Positions 42,951-51,561 of a stretch of DNA of 64,000 nucleotides are shown in pieces. Both the position numbers and the translations under genes were made by a program. Position 1 is the first letter of the stretch. Every line of letters starts with the position of its first letter. This stretch comes from JASSUD01 sp031963415 (lineage in GTDB: Bacteria; Pseudomonadota; Gammaproteobacteria; Burkholderiales; Burkholderiaceae). The notes beneath the pieces are model-generated. The model had not been told where the DNA came from, did no database searches, and was given only the letters and a program-made list of their open reading frames with translations. The stretch is from the NCBI GenBank assembly GCA_031963415.1, contig JASSUI010000001.1:2356001-2420000 (forward strand), read 5' to 3'.

Positions 42951-43504
42951 CGGATACGCCTAAGGAATGAAAATAGAAAGATTGATAGCTATCGTTGTTT
43001 ATAAAAAGATAATGCTATCTTGATATTCCATCTTAATATATCTCTTCCATTAACGGTTCTCTACCTCAGACTAGGTAGCGTTATGTAGATCTGCGTCTCC
43101 TTAGCTCAGCAAAGCCTGCCTTATCAGGCATTGGCAGTATACGCACAAGCTCATGCTGCTCAAGGACAGGAATGAAATATCGGAAAATTCCTGCGTATAA
43201 AATGGGCCAGCATGCTTCACTCATATGCTGAGCAAAAGCGAGTAGGAAGCCTTTAAAAAACCCGTTGGCAGTAGGATGATCAATTGAGGTCTTCTTTTTA
43301 TTAGCTGGCAGCTAAGATAGGCGAAGCCCTTGAGTTTTTGCAGAGGCCTTGAGTCCTACTTTCTTTCAGTATTTTCTGAACGATTACTGAAGCAAATAGG
43401 TGACTTGTTATAGAATTGTGTCCTTTCAATTGGGGAAGGTAAAAGAAATCATCTTCCCTAATTGCATTTCTAAAGCACTCTTCCTACGCAAAGGTTAAAA
43501 CATT
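42951..43504. other. Gap between ybgC and glyA with family B-like repeat DNA
   Basis: No gene seen. AGCTGGCAGCTAAGATAG (43303-43320) closely matches GGCTGGCAGCAAAGATAGG at 50594-50612, and GATCAATTGAGG nearby matches TCATCAATTACTG there, so a degenerate family B copy lies at about 43255-43355. The final ~120 bp should contain the glyA promoter. Confidence 0.5.
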
Positions 43505-44752
43505 ATGTTTAACAAAGCCGAATACACAATTGAAAAAGTTGATCCTGAACTGTGGCAAGCCATAGAGCAAGAAAACCGTCGGCAGGAAGAACATATTGAA
43601 TTGATCGCGTCAGAAAATTACACAAGCCCTGCTGTGATGGCAGCGCAAGGCTCCCAATTAACGAATAAATATGCAGAAGGTTATCCAGGCAAGCGTTATT
43701 ACGGTGGCTGTGAATATGTTGATATCGTCGAACAATTAGCCCTTGATCGCGTAAAAAAATTATTTGGCGCAGAAGCGGCGAATGTGCAGCCAAACTCAGG
43801 TTCGCAAGCGAATCAAGGCGTTTTCTTTGCGGTACTTAAGCCGGGCGATACGATTATGGGAATGAGCCTCGCGCACGGTGGACATTTAACGCATGGCTCG
43901 CCAGCTAATATTTCAGGTAAATGGTTCAATATCGTCAGTTACGGTTTAAATGCAGCAGAGGATATCGATTACGACGCTGCACAAGCGTTGGCCGAGCAGC
44001 ATCGACCGAAATTAATCATTGCGGGTGCGTCAGCATTTTCACTGCGTATTGATTTTGCTCGTTTGGCAGAAATTGCGAAATCGGTTGGTGCTTACTTTAT
44101 GGTGGATATGGCCCACTATGCAGGGTTGATTGCTGCTGGCGTTTACCCGAACCCAGTGCCATACGCTGATTTTGTTACGACAACAACCCATAAAAGCTTG
44201 CGTGGCCCACGTGGTGGCGTGATCTTAATGAAAGCTGAGTTTGAAAAAGCGATTAACTCAGCGATCTTCCCAGGCTTACAAGGTGGCCCACTGTTGCATG
44301 TGATTGCGGGTAAAGCTGTTGCTTTTAAAGAAGCGTTGGCGCCTGAATTTAAAGTTTATCAACAACAAGTCCTCGACAATGCTCGAGTGCTTGCTGAAAC
44401 GTTGATGAAGCGGGATTTGCGTATTGTCTCAGGGCGTACCGAAAGTCATGTGATGTTGGTTGATTTGCGCGCGAAAAACCTCACCGGCAAAGAGGCAGAA
44501 GCTGCATTGGGAGCGGCGCATCTGACCGTGAATAAAAACGCTATTCCTAACGATCCGCAATCTCCGTTTATCACAAGCGGCATACGACTTGGCTCACCCG
44601 CAATGACGACGCGCGGCTTTAAAGTAGAACAAGCGGAACAAGTTGGACATTTGATTAGTGACGTACTAGATAATCCTAGCGATAACACTACGCTTGAGAA
44701 AGTACGTAAGCAGGTGGCTGAACTAACAAGCCGTTTTCCAGTCTATAAATAA
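43505..44752 (+). CDS. glyA: Serine hydroxymethyltransferase
   Basis: PLP enzyme converting serine plus tetrahydrofolate to glycine plus 5,10-methylene-tetrahydrofolate. ELIASENYTSPAVMAAQGS and TNKYAEGYPGKRYYGGC open the protein. The PLP-binding Lys is in TTTTHKSLRGPRGG. 415 residues is the standard length and all core blocks are intact. It is followed by nrdR after 40 bp, as in Burkholderia relatives. Confidence 0.97.
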   Translation: MFNKAEYTIEKVDPELWQAIEQENRRQEEHIELIASENYTSPAVMAAQGSQLTNKYAEGYPGKRYYGGCEYVDIVEQLALDRVKKLFGAEAANVQPNSGSQANQGVFFAVLKPGDTIMGMSLAHGGHLTHGSPANISGKWFNIVSYGLNAAEDIDYDAAQALAEQHRPKLIIAGASAFSLRIDFARLAEIAKSVGAYFMVDMAHYAGLIAAGVYPNPVPYADFVTTTTHKSLRGPRGGVILMKAEFEKAINSAIFPGLQGGPLLHVIAGKAVAFKEALAPEFKVYQQQVLDNARVLAETLMKRDLRIVSGRTESHVMLVDLRAKNLTGKEAEAALGAAHLTVNKNAIPNDPQSPFITSGIRLGSPAMTTRGFKVEQAEQVGHLISDVLDNPSDNTTLEKVRKQVAELTSRFPVYK

Positions 44753-44792
44753 GTGCTTTATTCCTCGATTGATTGCATTCACCTAGCTCACA

Positions 44793-45248
44793 ATGCGCTG
44801 CCCTTTCTGCCGATCTGAAGATACTCAAGTAACCGATTCGCGTGTTGCCGAAGAGGGAGCGTCTATTCGACGAAGGCGGCGCTGCGCAGCGTGTGAGCGA
44901 CGCTTTACCACGTATGAACGAGCTGAATTAACGCTACCTGTGGTGGTGAAGAAAGACGGCAGCCGGGTAGAGTTTGATCGGCGCAAATTGGCCGCTAGCA
45001 TGCGCTTAGCGCTACGCAAACGTCCAGTTAGCGCTGAGGCAGTAGATGCTGCGTTAGCGCGTATTGAAGATCAATTGTTAAGTATTGGCGATCGAGAAAT
45101 CAATAGTGATAAGCTCGGCGAATGGGTGATGAACGAATTGCGTCAGCTCGATAAAATCGCTTACGTGCGCTTTGCCTCTGTGTATAGAAGCTTTGAAGAC
45201 ATTGCTGAATTTCAGCATCTAGTTAAAACGCTGTCGCACCATAAATAA
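44793..45248 (+). CDS. nrdR: Transcriptional repressor NrdR
   Basis: ATP/dATP-sensing repressor of ribonucleotide reductase genes. The N-terminal zinc ribbon has the four Cys in MRCPFCRSEDTQV and RRRCAACERRFTTYER. The ATP-cone domain follows (VVKKDGSRVEFDRRKLAASM; INSDKLGEWVMNELRQLDKI). 151 residues is typical. It directly follows glyA and precedes the pseudopilin cluster. Confidence 0.96.
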   Translation: MRCPFCRSEDTQVTDSRVAEEGASIRRRRRCAACERRFTTYERAELTLPVVVKKDGSRVEFDRRKLAASMRLALRKRPVSAEAVDAALARIEDQLLSIGDREINSDKLGEWVMNELRQLDKIAYVRFASVYRSFEDIAEFQHLVKTLSHHK

Positions 45249-45520
45249 CCCATATTTATATCCGCTGTTGGGCGCATTTTTAAGAATGCTGTTCACGATC
45301 TCCCAAAAGAAGAAATAGGAAGGTTAAGCGGCCACATGTTGGCACTTTTCGCCTTCTAACCTATTGAACGCTTCCTTAAATATCCATAATTTCCTTCTCT
45401 GTTTCCTCTCCTTAGCTTTTTTTATTACTGCGTTTGCTACCGATTTTTATTGTTAACCATTTGGCTAGTTGTGATGGTTTGCGCTATTTCCTAAAGTAAG
45501 GCCAAAGGCTAGAGGAAAAA

Positions 45521-46108
45521 ATGCATCTGAGGATATTGATCGCTAGATCATCTGGATTTGTACTGGCTGAACTGGTGATCGTACTGGCTATATTGGCAGC
45601 GCTTGCTGTTACGGCAATTCCTGCATTCAATTATTGGCTAGCACGAGATCGATTACGGACGCATGCGCAAAATTTGCTGGCAACGTTCTCCTATGCCCGC
45701 AGCGAAGCAATTAAGAGGGGAGTGCCCGTGACGGTTTGTAGAGCTGATGAGGGCGGCACAGCGTGTAGAAAGCATACACAAATCTGTAGCGTTAATACAC
45801 GTGGTGAGCTTTCAGATGATTGGGGCTGTGGCTATACAGTATTTGTTGATAACACTTCGTATGAAGGAGAGCGCACGCAGCAAGCTTTACGTGTGCAAGC
45901 GCCGTTAGAGAGCGTAACGCTTTTTTCAAGAATTTCTGCCCCTCTGCAGTTTAAACCACCCACTGGGCAAATATTGGGCGGTTTGCGTAGCTTTGAATTC
46001 AAAGCACGCTTGAATACAGAAAGTAATTGGGACGAGCGCTTACAGCTTTGTGTGACGATCTCAATAGCTGGGAGAGTGCGGTTGGTCAAGGGGCCTTGTC
46101 CTCAATAA
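45521..46108 (+). CDS. Type IV pilus pseudopilin, FimT/GspH type
   Basis: A 195-residue minor pilin. The prepilin site is SSG-FVLAELVIVLAILAAL at about residue 12: Gly before the cut, Glu at +5 and a hydrophobic helix after it. The globular domain fits FimT/GspH (LLATFSYARSEAIKRGVPVT; VCRADEG). Four or more Cys may form disulphides in the periplasm. AGAGGAAAA precedes the ATG. It is the first of five pseudopilin genes in a row. Confidence 0.88.
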   Translation: MHLRILIARSSGFVLAELVIVLAILAALAVTAIPAFNYWLARDRLRTHAQNLLATFSYARSEAIKRGVPVTVCRADEGGTACRKHTQICSVNTRGELSDDWGCGYTVFVDNTSYEGERTQQALRVQAPLESVTLFSRISAPLQFKPPTGQILGGLRSFEFKARLNTESNWDERLQLCVTISIAGRVRLVKGPCPQ

Positions 46109-46124
46109 CCCATAAGGCAATCCG

Positions 46125-46553
46125 ATGAAGCAGGCTGCGTTGTATCTCAAATGGCGTTACCAAAGCGGAGATTCGTTGCTTGAAGTGATGTTGGCGATTG
46201 GTCTTATCGGCGTTGCGGCATTGAGTTTAGTCGGCTTGCAGTTAGCTGCGTTACGCATCCAGCAATCGAGCTTACGTTATGCGCAGGCGGTGCAATTGGT
46301 TGATGCGGCGGCTGAAGCATTGCGCGCCGGTTTTTCAGTAAGCCACGTGCAGTCTGAATGGCAGGAACGAGCCGCTACGCTGCTACCTGAGGCGAGAATA
46401 AAGATTGTTGATCAAGGAGAAAATGTGCAACTGATCACTTTGTATTGGCATGAAGCAAAGCGGGAATCATACGATAACGCATCTGCGGCAAATTGCCTAA
46501 GTTCAAACGCTTCCGGAGAAACTCAATGTGTCTCGATTGCCGTTGCGCATTAA
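46125..46553 (+). CDS. pilV: Type IV pilus minor pilin PilV
   Basis: A 142-residue minor pilin. The prepilin cut is at QSG-DSLLEVMLAIGLIGVAAL, with Glu at +5. The following helix (LVGLQLAALRIQQSSLRYAQ) and short C-terminal domain resemble PilV. It starts 16 bp after the fimT-like gene and is followed by a palindromic repeat before pilW. Confidence 0.85.
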   Translation: MKQAALYLKWRYQSGDSLLEVMLAIGLIGVAALSLVGLQLAALRIQQSSLRYAQAVQLVDAAAEALRAGFSVSHVQSEWQERAATLLPEARIKIVDQGENVQLITLYWHEAKRESYDNASAANCLSSNASGETQCVSIAVAH

Positions 46554-46634
46554 ATGCATTGGCACATGAAATAACGAAGTGGCACTGGCTTGTCGTATAA
46601 ATTCTGTATTTAAAAATTGGAACAAACGATCTAA

Positions 46635-46741
46635 GGAACCTCTGCAAGACAACAATAGCGGTTTTATGACTATCTCTTTTCACTGGGTACTAGTGCACTG
46701 CTTGCTTTGGTGTGCATTGCTCTTGGGATCTTGCAGAGGTT
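46635..46741. repeat. Palindromic element (family B) inside the pilin operon
   Basis: GGAACCTCTGCAAGA (46635-46649) pairs with TCTTGCAGAGGTT (46729-46741). The loop contains GGGTACTAGTGCACTG. It lies between pilV and pilW and may attenuate or process the message. Confidence 0.65.
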
Positions 46742-46763
46742 ATGTAAGTAAAGAATAGGCGAG

Positions 46764-47612
46764 ATGCAAACGAGAAGGAAAAGCACAAGTCACACGCATC
46801 GCTTACATGGGCATACGTTACTGGAATTGCTCATTACATTTCCTTTGGGACTTGCAGTGACGCTTGCGGGGGTGTCGCTGTATCGCGCTCAACATGTAGC
46901 GTTTGAGCAAATCACTGAACGCAGCCAACTCGTTGAAGACGGATGGGCAGCGTTGCATTTAATTGCTACTTATTTACGTATCGCCGGTTTTTCTTCACCG
47001 CTAAGCACGCAGCAGGAAGATGTAAATTCCTTGGGCTTATTTGGCTGCACTGCTAGTCACCCGGCAAAAGGATATATCTGTAAAACGCAAAAAGGAGAGT
47101 ATTCAGATGGTATCGAAATAAGCTACCAAGCCAATACTGTTTCAAGCGCGCCGACTAATTGTTTAGGACAAAAGATTACGCCTAAAAATCCTAAAGACAC
47201 GCAGGTGCAGGTAATCAATCGCTTTTCTGCGCGGATGGGCTCTTCGAGCGGTAAACCAGAGCTTTATTGTGAGGGAGTCAGTCAAGATGATAGAGGCCGC
47301 CAACGCAATTACAGCCAGCCGTTGGTAGCAGGTGTTGAGCGTTTGTACTTACGCTATAGATTGGGACATGCGTCAAATATGGTGGATGCTGACGCTATTG
47401 CTCCAAACCAGTGGAATCAAGTTACGCTGGTGCAGCTATGTGTTGTTATGCGCGGTGAGCATCGTGCTGCTCGTTCAACTTATATCGATTGTGAGGGTAA
47501 ACGTATTACTTCTGACGATGGTCTACCTCGTCAAGCACTAACTACATGGGTCGCGTTGCGTAATAGATTAAATACTCAGTCATCGAACAATTTTGCCGAG
47601 ACTGAACCTTAG
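46764..47612 (+). CDS. pilW: Type IV pilus minor pilin PilW
   Basis: A 282-residue minor pilin. The prepilin site is LHG-HTLLELLITFPLGLAV with Glu at +5. The long N-terminal helix is followed by a large globular domain with GIEISYQANT, ELYCEGVSQD and a typical end (LVQLCVVMR; VALRNRL). PilW and PilX cooperate in pilus assembly and stability. It is separated from pilV by a repeat-bearing gap. Confidence 0.87.
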   Translation: MQTRRKSTSHTHRLHGHTLLELLITFPLGLAVTLAGVSLYRAQHVAFEQITERSQLVEDGWAALHLIATYLRIAGFSSPLSTQQEDVNSLGLFGCTASHPAKGYICKTQKGEYSDGIEISYQANTVSSAPTNCLGQKITPKNPKDTQVQVINRFSARMGSSSGKPELYCEGVSQDDRGRQRNYSQPLVAGVERLYLRYRLGHASNMVDADAIAPNQWNQVTLVQLCVVMRGEHRAARSTYIDCEGKRITSDDGLPRQALTTWVALRNRLNTQSSNNFAETEP

Positions 47613-47737
47613 AGTCTTATATCGTGTTTTTAAAAGTTGTATTGCCATGCAATTCCCTTGCAGATTATGAATTTGCGAGAATTGATAAAACGAGTGCGAG
47701 GATTTTTATGGGCTTACTAAAAGAAAGCGTTTAGAAC

Positions 47738-48277
47738 ATGAGGCAAGCTCCTTTATCTCCTCAGATGCAGCCATGTGCGTCGCATGCTAAGCAGGTTGGT
47801 ATAGCGTTGGTAAGTGTACTTTTTTTGATTGGTTTGCTCCAATTGCTAGCTACCGCGACCGTAGGTAGATTGGTGCTAGATTTGCGGACCCTGAAAAATA
47901 TGCGTAATCATGTGCAAGCAGTGCATTCGGCGGATGCTGGATGGACTTTATGTACTCAGAGATTAAAGCGAGGGAACGTACCAATGCGTGCTTGGGTAGG
48001 CCAAGGTGAACCAGCATACTGGCGTAATGCTGATGCTTTTGATGGCAACAAACCAGCCGCGTTTAATTTGGCTGCCGCATGGCCGTATGCAGTACGCCCG
48101 CCTCAATGTTTAGTCGAGCAGTGGACATTGCAAACGCAGCCTAATACCTCTGCATATTTACTTACTGTGCGCGGTTTTGGTGTTACGTTAAATGCTCAAG
48201 AATGGGTGCAATCAATTACGTTATTAGAAAATGCAAAGTGGCGGCATAGCTGGCGTTCGGTTGTGAGGGGACCTTGA
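47738..48277 (+). CDS. pilX: Type IV pilus minor pilin PilX
   Basis: A 179-residue PilX-type minor pilin. The N-terminal KQVGIALVSVLFLIGLLQLL gives a cut after Gly, but the usual Glu at +5 is absent, as is common in PilX/GspK-type tip pilins. VHSADAGWTLCTQRLKRG matches the PilX helix region. Alignment beyond residue 80 is weak. The gene pilY1, which normally follows pilX, is missing here. Confidence 0.78.
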   Translation: MRQAPLSPQMQPCASHAKQVGIALVSVLFLIGLLQLLATATVGRLVLDLRTLKNMRNHVQAVHSADAGWTLCTQRLKRGNVPMRAWVGQGEPAYWRNADAFDGNKPAAFNLAAAWPYAVRPPQCLVEQWTLQTQPNTSAYLLTVRGFGVTLNAQEWVQSITLLENAKWRHSWRSVVRGP

Positions 48278-48357
48278 GTTAATAATTTTTGTCGTTCAGT
48301 GGCTTAAGTGAAGGCTTCTTCGTCATTTTTAATGGCTCTTTTTCGTAGTGCTACCCA

Positions 48358-48852
48358 ATGAATTTGCCTCATCTTTTAATAAAAATTGCTGACAATGCTG
48401 ATGACAGATCACGTGGTTTAAGCTTGCTAGAAATCGTTTTGGTATTAGCGATGTTATCGGTGTTAAGTACTTATTCATTGCCTAGCTATCACACTTATAT
48501 CCAACGAGGTTATCGTTTGGCTGCTATCGCTGCGATTTATCGAGCGGCACAATTTGTCGAACAAGCATTAGTTGAACGCAGTGTTATAGCAGAGGATAGT
48601 TTGCTAATCCTACCTATTGATTTATCCCGCTCGCCTGCTGCAGGAAAATCGATTTATCAATTAGAAATACAGCAAGAGGGCGGAAATAATGGAGGATACA
48701 AAATTGTCGCTCATCCCAGTGAAGACGGCCCAATGAAAGCTGACGTTTGCGGTAGCTATGAATTAGATGGTCTTGGAAGACGTTCAAACCAGAGCAATAC
48801 AGAGTTAACCAGTGAATTAATCGCAGCTTGTTGGCAAGGGCGTAATAAATAA
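48358..48852 (+). CDS. pilE: Type IV pilin PilE-like
   Basis: A 164-residue pilin. The prepilin cut is SRG-LSLLEIVLVLAMLSVLST with Glu at +5, followed by SYHTYIQRGYRLAAIAAIYR typical of PilE. The C-terminal domain has a Cys pair (DVCGSYEL; IAACWQG) that may form the D-region disulphide. It ends the pseudopilin cluster. The motor and secretin genes lie elsewhere. Confidence 0.87.
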   Translation: MNLPHLLIKIADNADDRSRGLSLLEIVLVLAMLSVLSTYSLPSYHTYIQRGYRLAAIAAIYRAAQFVEQALVERSVIAEDSLLILPIDLSRSPAAGKSIYQLEIQQEGGNNGGYKIVAHPSEDGPMKADVCGSYELDGLGRRSNQSNTELTSELIAACWQGRNK

Positions 48853-49249
48853 TCGATAGTGCTTGCTTGATCTATTTGCTCCTGACAGTTGCCACAGACA
48901 ATAGCTCAATTGGCTGACTTGGCTCACATGAATCTCATGCTAGACATCTCTATTTGCTTTTGACACCTCGATAATTGAATATAAAAAAATCCAACCAATT
49001 TTCCTTAAGGAAGCGATGCATAAATCGAGAGCAGGGAGGAATCAGCCAAGGCCTGCTCGGCGTAATACGTACTAGCGTACCGACTGCGTTGATATGCGTT
49101 GCTCGCGCTTTATTCAGCACCTTATTAGCTTTCTTTGTTGGCTTAATTCTTCTGCTTCACTTTAGTAGTGCTCAGCACAATACTTTTATTTATTAGTTGA
49201 GCGGAAAGTGAAGCAGTATCGCTGTAAAGAGAGGTAGGCTGTAAAGTGA
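48853..49249. other. Gap with repeat-like DNA between pilE and the YqjK-like gene
   Basis: A 73-codon plus-strand frame (48975-49196) exists, but its DNA has the hallmarks of the dispersed palindromes: AAGGAAGCGATGCATAAATC at about 49008, TACGTACTAGCGTACC at about 49067 and TTTATTCAGCACCTTATTAG at about 49112. It is treated as non-coding. Confidence 0.45.
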
Positions 49250-49627
49250 TTATTTGGAACGATGAGTAATGCCAAATCTCGCGAGCAAAAGACGAGCGCT
49301 TTGCCAGGCGGTAAAGCCAAGTAGGCTCCATTTGATAAGTGGCTTGGCTTTGCGTAGTAAAGCGGCTTGTGTGGGGACTAATAGCATCGAGCTAATTGTG
49401 CTCAAAAAGGGATAGTCATGTATCAGTCCGCTGACTTTGTTAACGATAGCTTGCCGTGGCAGCAGCCATTTTACCCAGCCAAAACGCTTACATTTAGCGC
49501 GTAATTCGCTTCTTGCTTGGATTAAGGTAGCGCGTTCAAGTGCTGAGCGAGTTATCAGTAATTCTTTACGTAACGCAAGTCTTTTGCGGCGTGAAAGATG
49601 GGAGCGAGGAAAAGATGAGTGTTCCAT
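49250..49627 (-). CDS. YqjK-like small basic protein
   Basis: About 125 residues from the ATG at 49627 (MEHSSFPRSHLSRRKRLALR). It is very Arg/Lys-rich with one hydrophobic segment near the C-terminus (LIKWSLLGFTAWQSARLLLA). Its position after YqjD- and YqjE-like genes is the main reason for the YqjK label. A longer reading would overlap the upstream gene by 59 bp and is less likely. Function is unknown. Confidence 0.6.
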   Translation of the reverse strand: MEHSSFPRSHLSRRKRLALRKELLITRSALERATLIQARSELRAKCKRFGWVKWLLPRQAIVNKVSGLIHDYPFLSTISSMLLVPTQAALLRKAKPLIKWSLLGFTAWQSARLLLARFGITHRSK

Positions 49628-49634
49628 GATGCGT

Positions 49635-50012
49635 TTAGGACGTTTTTTTAAAAGCCTCGCGGTCTTTTTTAAATTCTTCGAGGGTGGTTTCAAGCAAAAG
49701 CGGTGCTCTTCGTAACTGTGCGCATGTTCTAATTGCGCAAATTATCGCAATGGCTAGATATAAAAAACCTAATCCAGCTAGCGCTTGCCAACGGTAAGTT
49801 TCCCAGCACACCAACACGACCAATGCAGTGAGCGTAACCAAGGCCATTATGCCGAACAGCAGTGCGATGAGTCCGCCAAAAAATGCAGCGAATAGACGGT
49901 TTTTTTCTTCGGTAAGTTCGATGCTGATTAACTCGACTCGGGCCTGAACCAGCGCACCTATCGACCTTAAAATGCGCTTAAACGGACTATCTGGCGATTG
50001 CGTATGAGTCAT
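49635..50012 (-). CDS. YqjE-like / phage-holin-family (Actinobacterial holin-X type) membrane protein
   Basis: A 125-residue protein with two adjacent membrane helices (GGLIALLFGIMALVTLTALV and LAGLGFLYLAIAIICAIRTC). An N-terminal amphipathic part follows the pattern IGALVQARVELISIELTEEK seen in YqjE. It is the middle gene of the YqjD-YqjE-YqjK trio, thought to be membrane-associated and stress-related. The start lies 203 bp after the YqjD-like gene. Confidence 0.8.
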   Translation of the reverse strand: MTHTQSPDSPFKRILRSIGALVQARVELISIELTEEKNRLFAAFFGGLIALLFGIMALVTLTALVVLVCWETYRWQALAGLGFLYLAIAIICAIRTCAQLRRAPLLLETTLEEFKKDREAFKKTS

Positions 50013-50215
50013 GACTTAAAAGATAGGTTTGGAATAAAAATAATAATAAAACGTTTAAGAAGGTACAGAAGAAATTGCGAGCAAGAAATACCTTTGTTGC
50101 CAGTATCTCTAGTACCCAAGGGAACGGAAAAAGAGGGAAGCTGCATTTATTTCTCCTGCGGCTCCTGGTTTATTCAGTACCTTCTTAGCGCCCCGCAGGG
50201 CGCATTCGATAAACT

Positions 50216-50491
50216 TTATTTACGGTTGACTAGCAAGCCAATTAAGAATCCTATACCTGCCACCACGCCAACTGCTTGCCACGGATGTTCACGTACATAT
50301 TCATCAGTTGCATGAGCCGCTTTCTTGCTTTTCTCAATGACAACAGCTTGCGCATCTGCCGCTTTTTCTTTGGCTTGTTTCAATCTTGCTAATGCATTTT
50401 CTCGCAGTTCAATGGCGCGTTCACCAGTCGTATTTGCTGTTTGTTTTAACAGTTCTTCGACATCCGCCAAAATGGTTTTAATATCTGACAT
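50216..50491 (-). CDS. ElaB/YqjD-family (DUF883) membrane-anchored protein
   Basis: 91 residues from the ATG at 50491 (MSDIKTILADVEELLKQTAN); AAGGAG stands 7 nt upstream, so this start is preferred to one nine codons earlier. A long amphipathic helix (ENALARLKQAKEKAADAQAV) is followed by EYVREHPWQAVGVVAGIGFL, the glycine-rich C-terminal anchor of the DUF883 family. E. coli homologues bind ribosomes at the membrane in stationary phase. It heads the trio. Confidence 0.88.
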   Translation of the reverse strand: MSDIKTILADVEELLKQTANTTGERAIELRENALARLKQAKEKAADAQAVVIEKSKKAAHATDEYVREHPWQAVGVVAGIGFLIGLLVNRK

Positions 50492-50540
50492 CCGCTTCTC
50501 CTTATTCGTATTTAACATGACATCCTCTGATATGTATCAG

Positions 50541-50641
50541 GGAACCTCTGCATAGCTGAAAGGGCAGCTGAGTCATCAATTACTGCCCGAATAGGCTGGC
50601 AGCAAAGATAGGGGGTGCCGGTGGGTTTATGCAGAGATTCC
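50541..50641. repeat. Palindromic element (family B)
   Basis: GGAACCTCTGCATA (50541-50554) pairs with TATGCAGAGATTCC (50628-50641), 13 of 14 bases. The inside carries a second stem around GGGCAG...CTGCCC and the string GGCTGGCAGCAAAGATAGG shared with 43303. Confidence 0.7.
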
Positions 50642-50777
50642 TCAACTTATTATGTAAGCCTATTTAAATCAACCATCAATCAGACATGCGCTGCTTTTAT
50701 AGTCAGACAGCAGCATTTGAGGATAAATAGGCTTAGCCAATTAAGCAAAATCTAATCCTGCCTCTAATTTAAATTGT

Positions 50778-51561
50778 GAGAGTGTTATTCTATAAATAGA
50801 TTTCTAAAAATTCACTTCCTCTACTGAAGATGATCAATTGCAAACGCTGCGGGGATAGTAGTGCTGTTGTCAAGAATGGCAAAGTAAGAAACCAACAACG
50901 GTACTACTGTAAAAGCTGCGAGTACAACTTTGTTCGGGCAGATAAAAGACAAAACCGAGGCTACCCGGAAGAAGTGAAAGCCCTGGCGGTGATGCTGTAT
51001 GGGACGATGAAGTGCAGCTACGGCATGATTGCGCGTTTGCTCAAGACAAGCCGCAGGACGGTCTATATGTGGGTGAAACAAGCGGGTAATCAGCTGCCTG
51101 AACCTGCCCTTCCCGAAAAGATAGAAGCGATTGAGTTTGATGAAATGTGGCATTTTGTGCAGTCTAAAAAAAAACAAATGGTGGATATGGAAAGCCTTAG
51201 ATCATTCCTCCAGGAAGTGCATCGCTTGGGTCATCGGTCGTCGCGACGCTCAGACCTTTAGACGGCTCTATGACAAAGTTAAACACTTGGGCGCTCACTA
51301 TTTCACCGATGAATGGGATGTTTATCGAAAAGTACTCCCTGCCCAGCAGCACACGATTGGCAAAGCCCATACGACAGCCATTGAGCAAGATAATTCAAAT
51401 ACACGGCATTTTCTGGCAAGAATGACTCGACGTACTAAGGTCGTTTCAAAGTCTGTGCTCATGGTGGATTTATCTTTGCGCATTCAGCATTTCTTGGCTT
51501 CGCCTGACAATTATGCAAATTGGCGGGAGAAATTCTCATCTATCTTTTAAATGACACTCTC
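50778..51561 (+). mobile_element. IS1-family insertion sequence with exact 8-bp target duplication
   Basis: The 784-bp element is bounded by GAGAGTGTTATT on the left and, inverted, GAGAGTGTCATT on the right (11 of 12). TAAATTGT flanks it directly on both sides (50770-50777 and 51562-51569). It contains one transposase gene read in two frames. Its right end supplies the first base of the cfa stop codon on the minus strand. Confidence 0.9.
50830..51550 (+). CDS. IS1-family transposase, split by a frameshift at an A9 run
   Basis: DDE transposase of the IS1 family. The first frame (50830-51261) has the zinc-finger-like MINCKRCGDSSAVV...YYCKSCEYNF and helix-turn-helix (CSYGMIARLLKTSRRTVYMW), ending near EFDEMWHFVQSKKK. 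At nine A residues (about 51167-51175) a -1 shift continues as NKWWIWKALDHSSRK, then WVIGRRDAQTFRRLYDKVKH and AIEQDNSNTRHFLARMTRRT to 51550. Both parts are otherwise intact, so the A9 run may allow programmed or transcriptional slippage, or be a recent inactivating indel. Confidence 0.8.

Noticed and set aside
48975..49196. 73-codon frame with a hydrophobic C-terminus after pilE
   Set aside because: The DNA shares strings with the dispersed palindromes, so the hydrophobic stretch is probably a by-product of repeat sequence.
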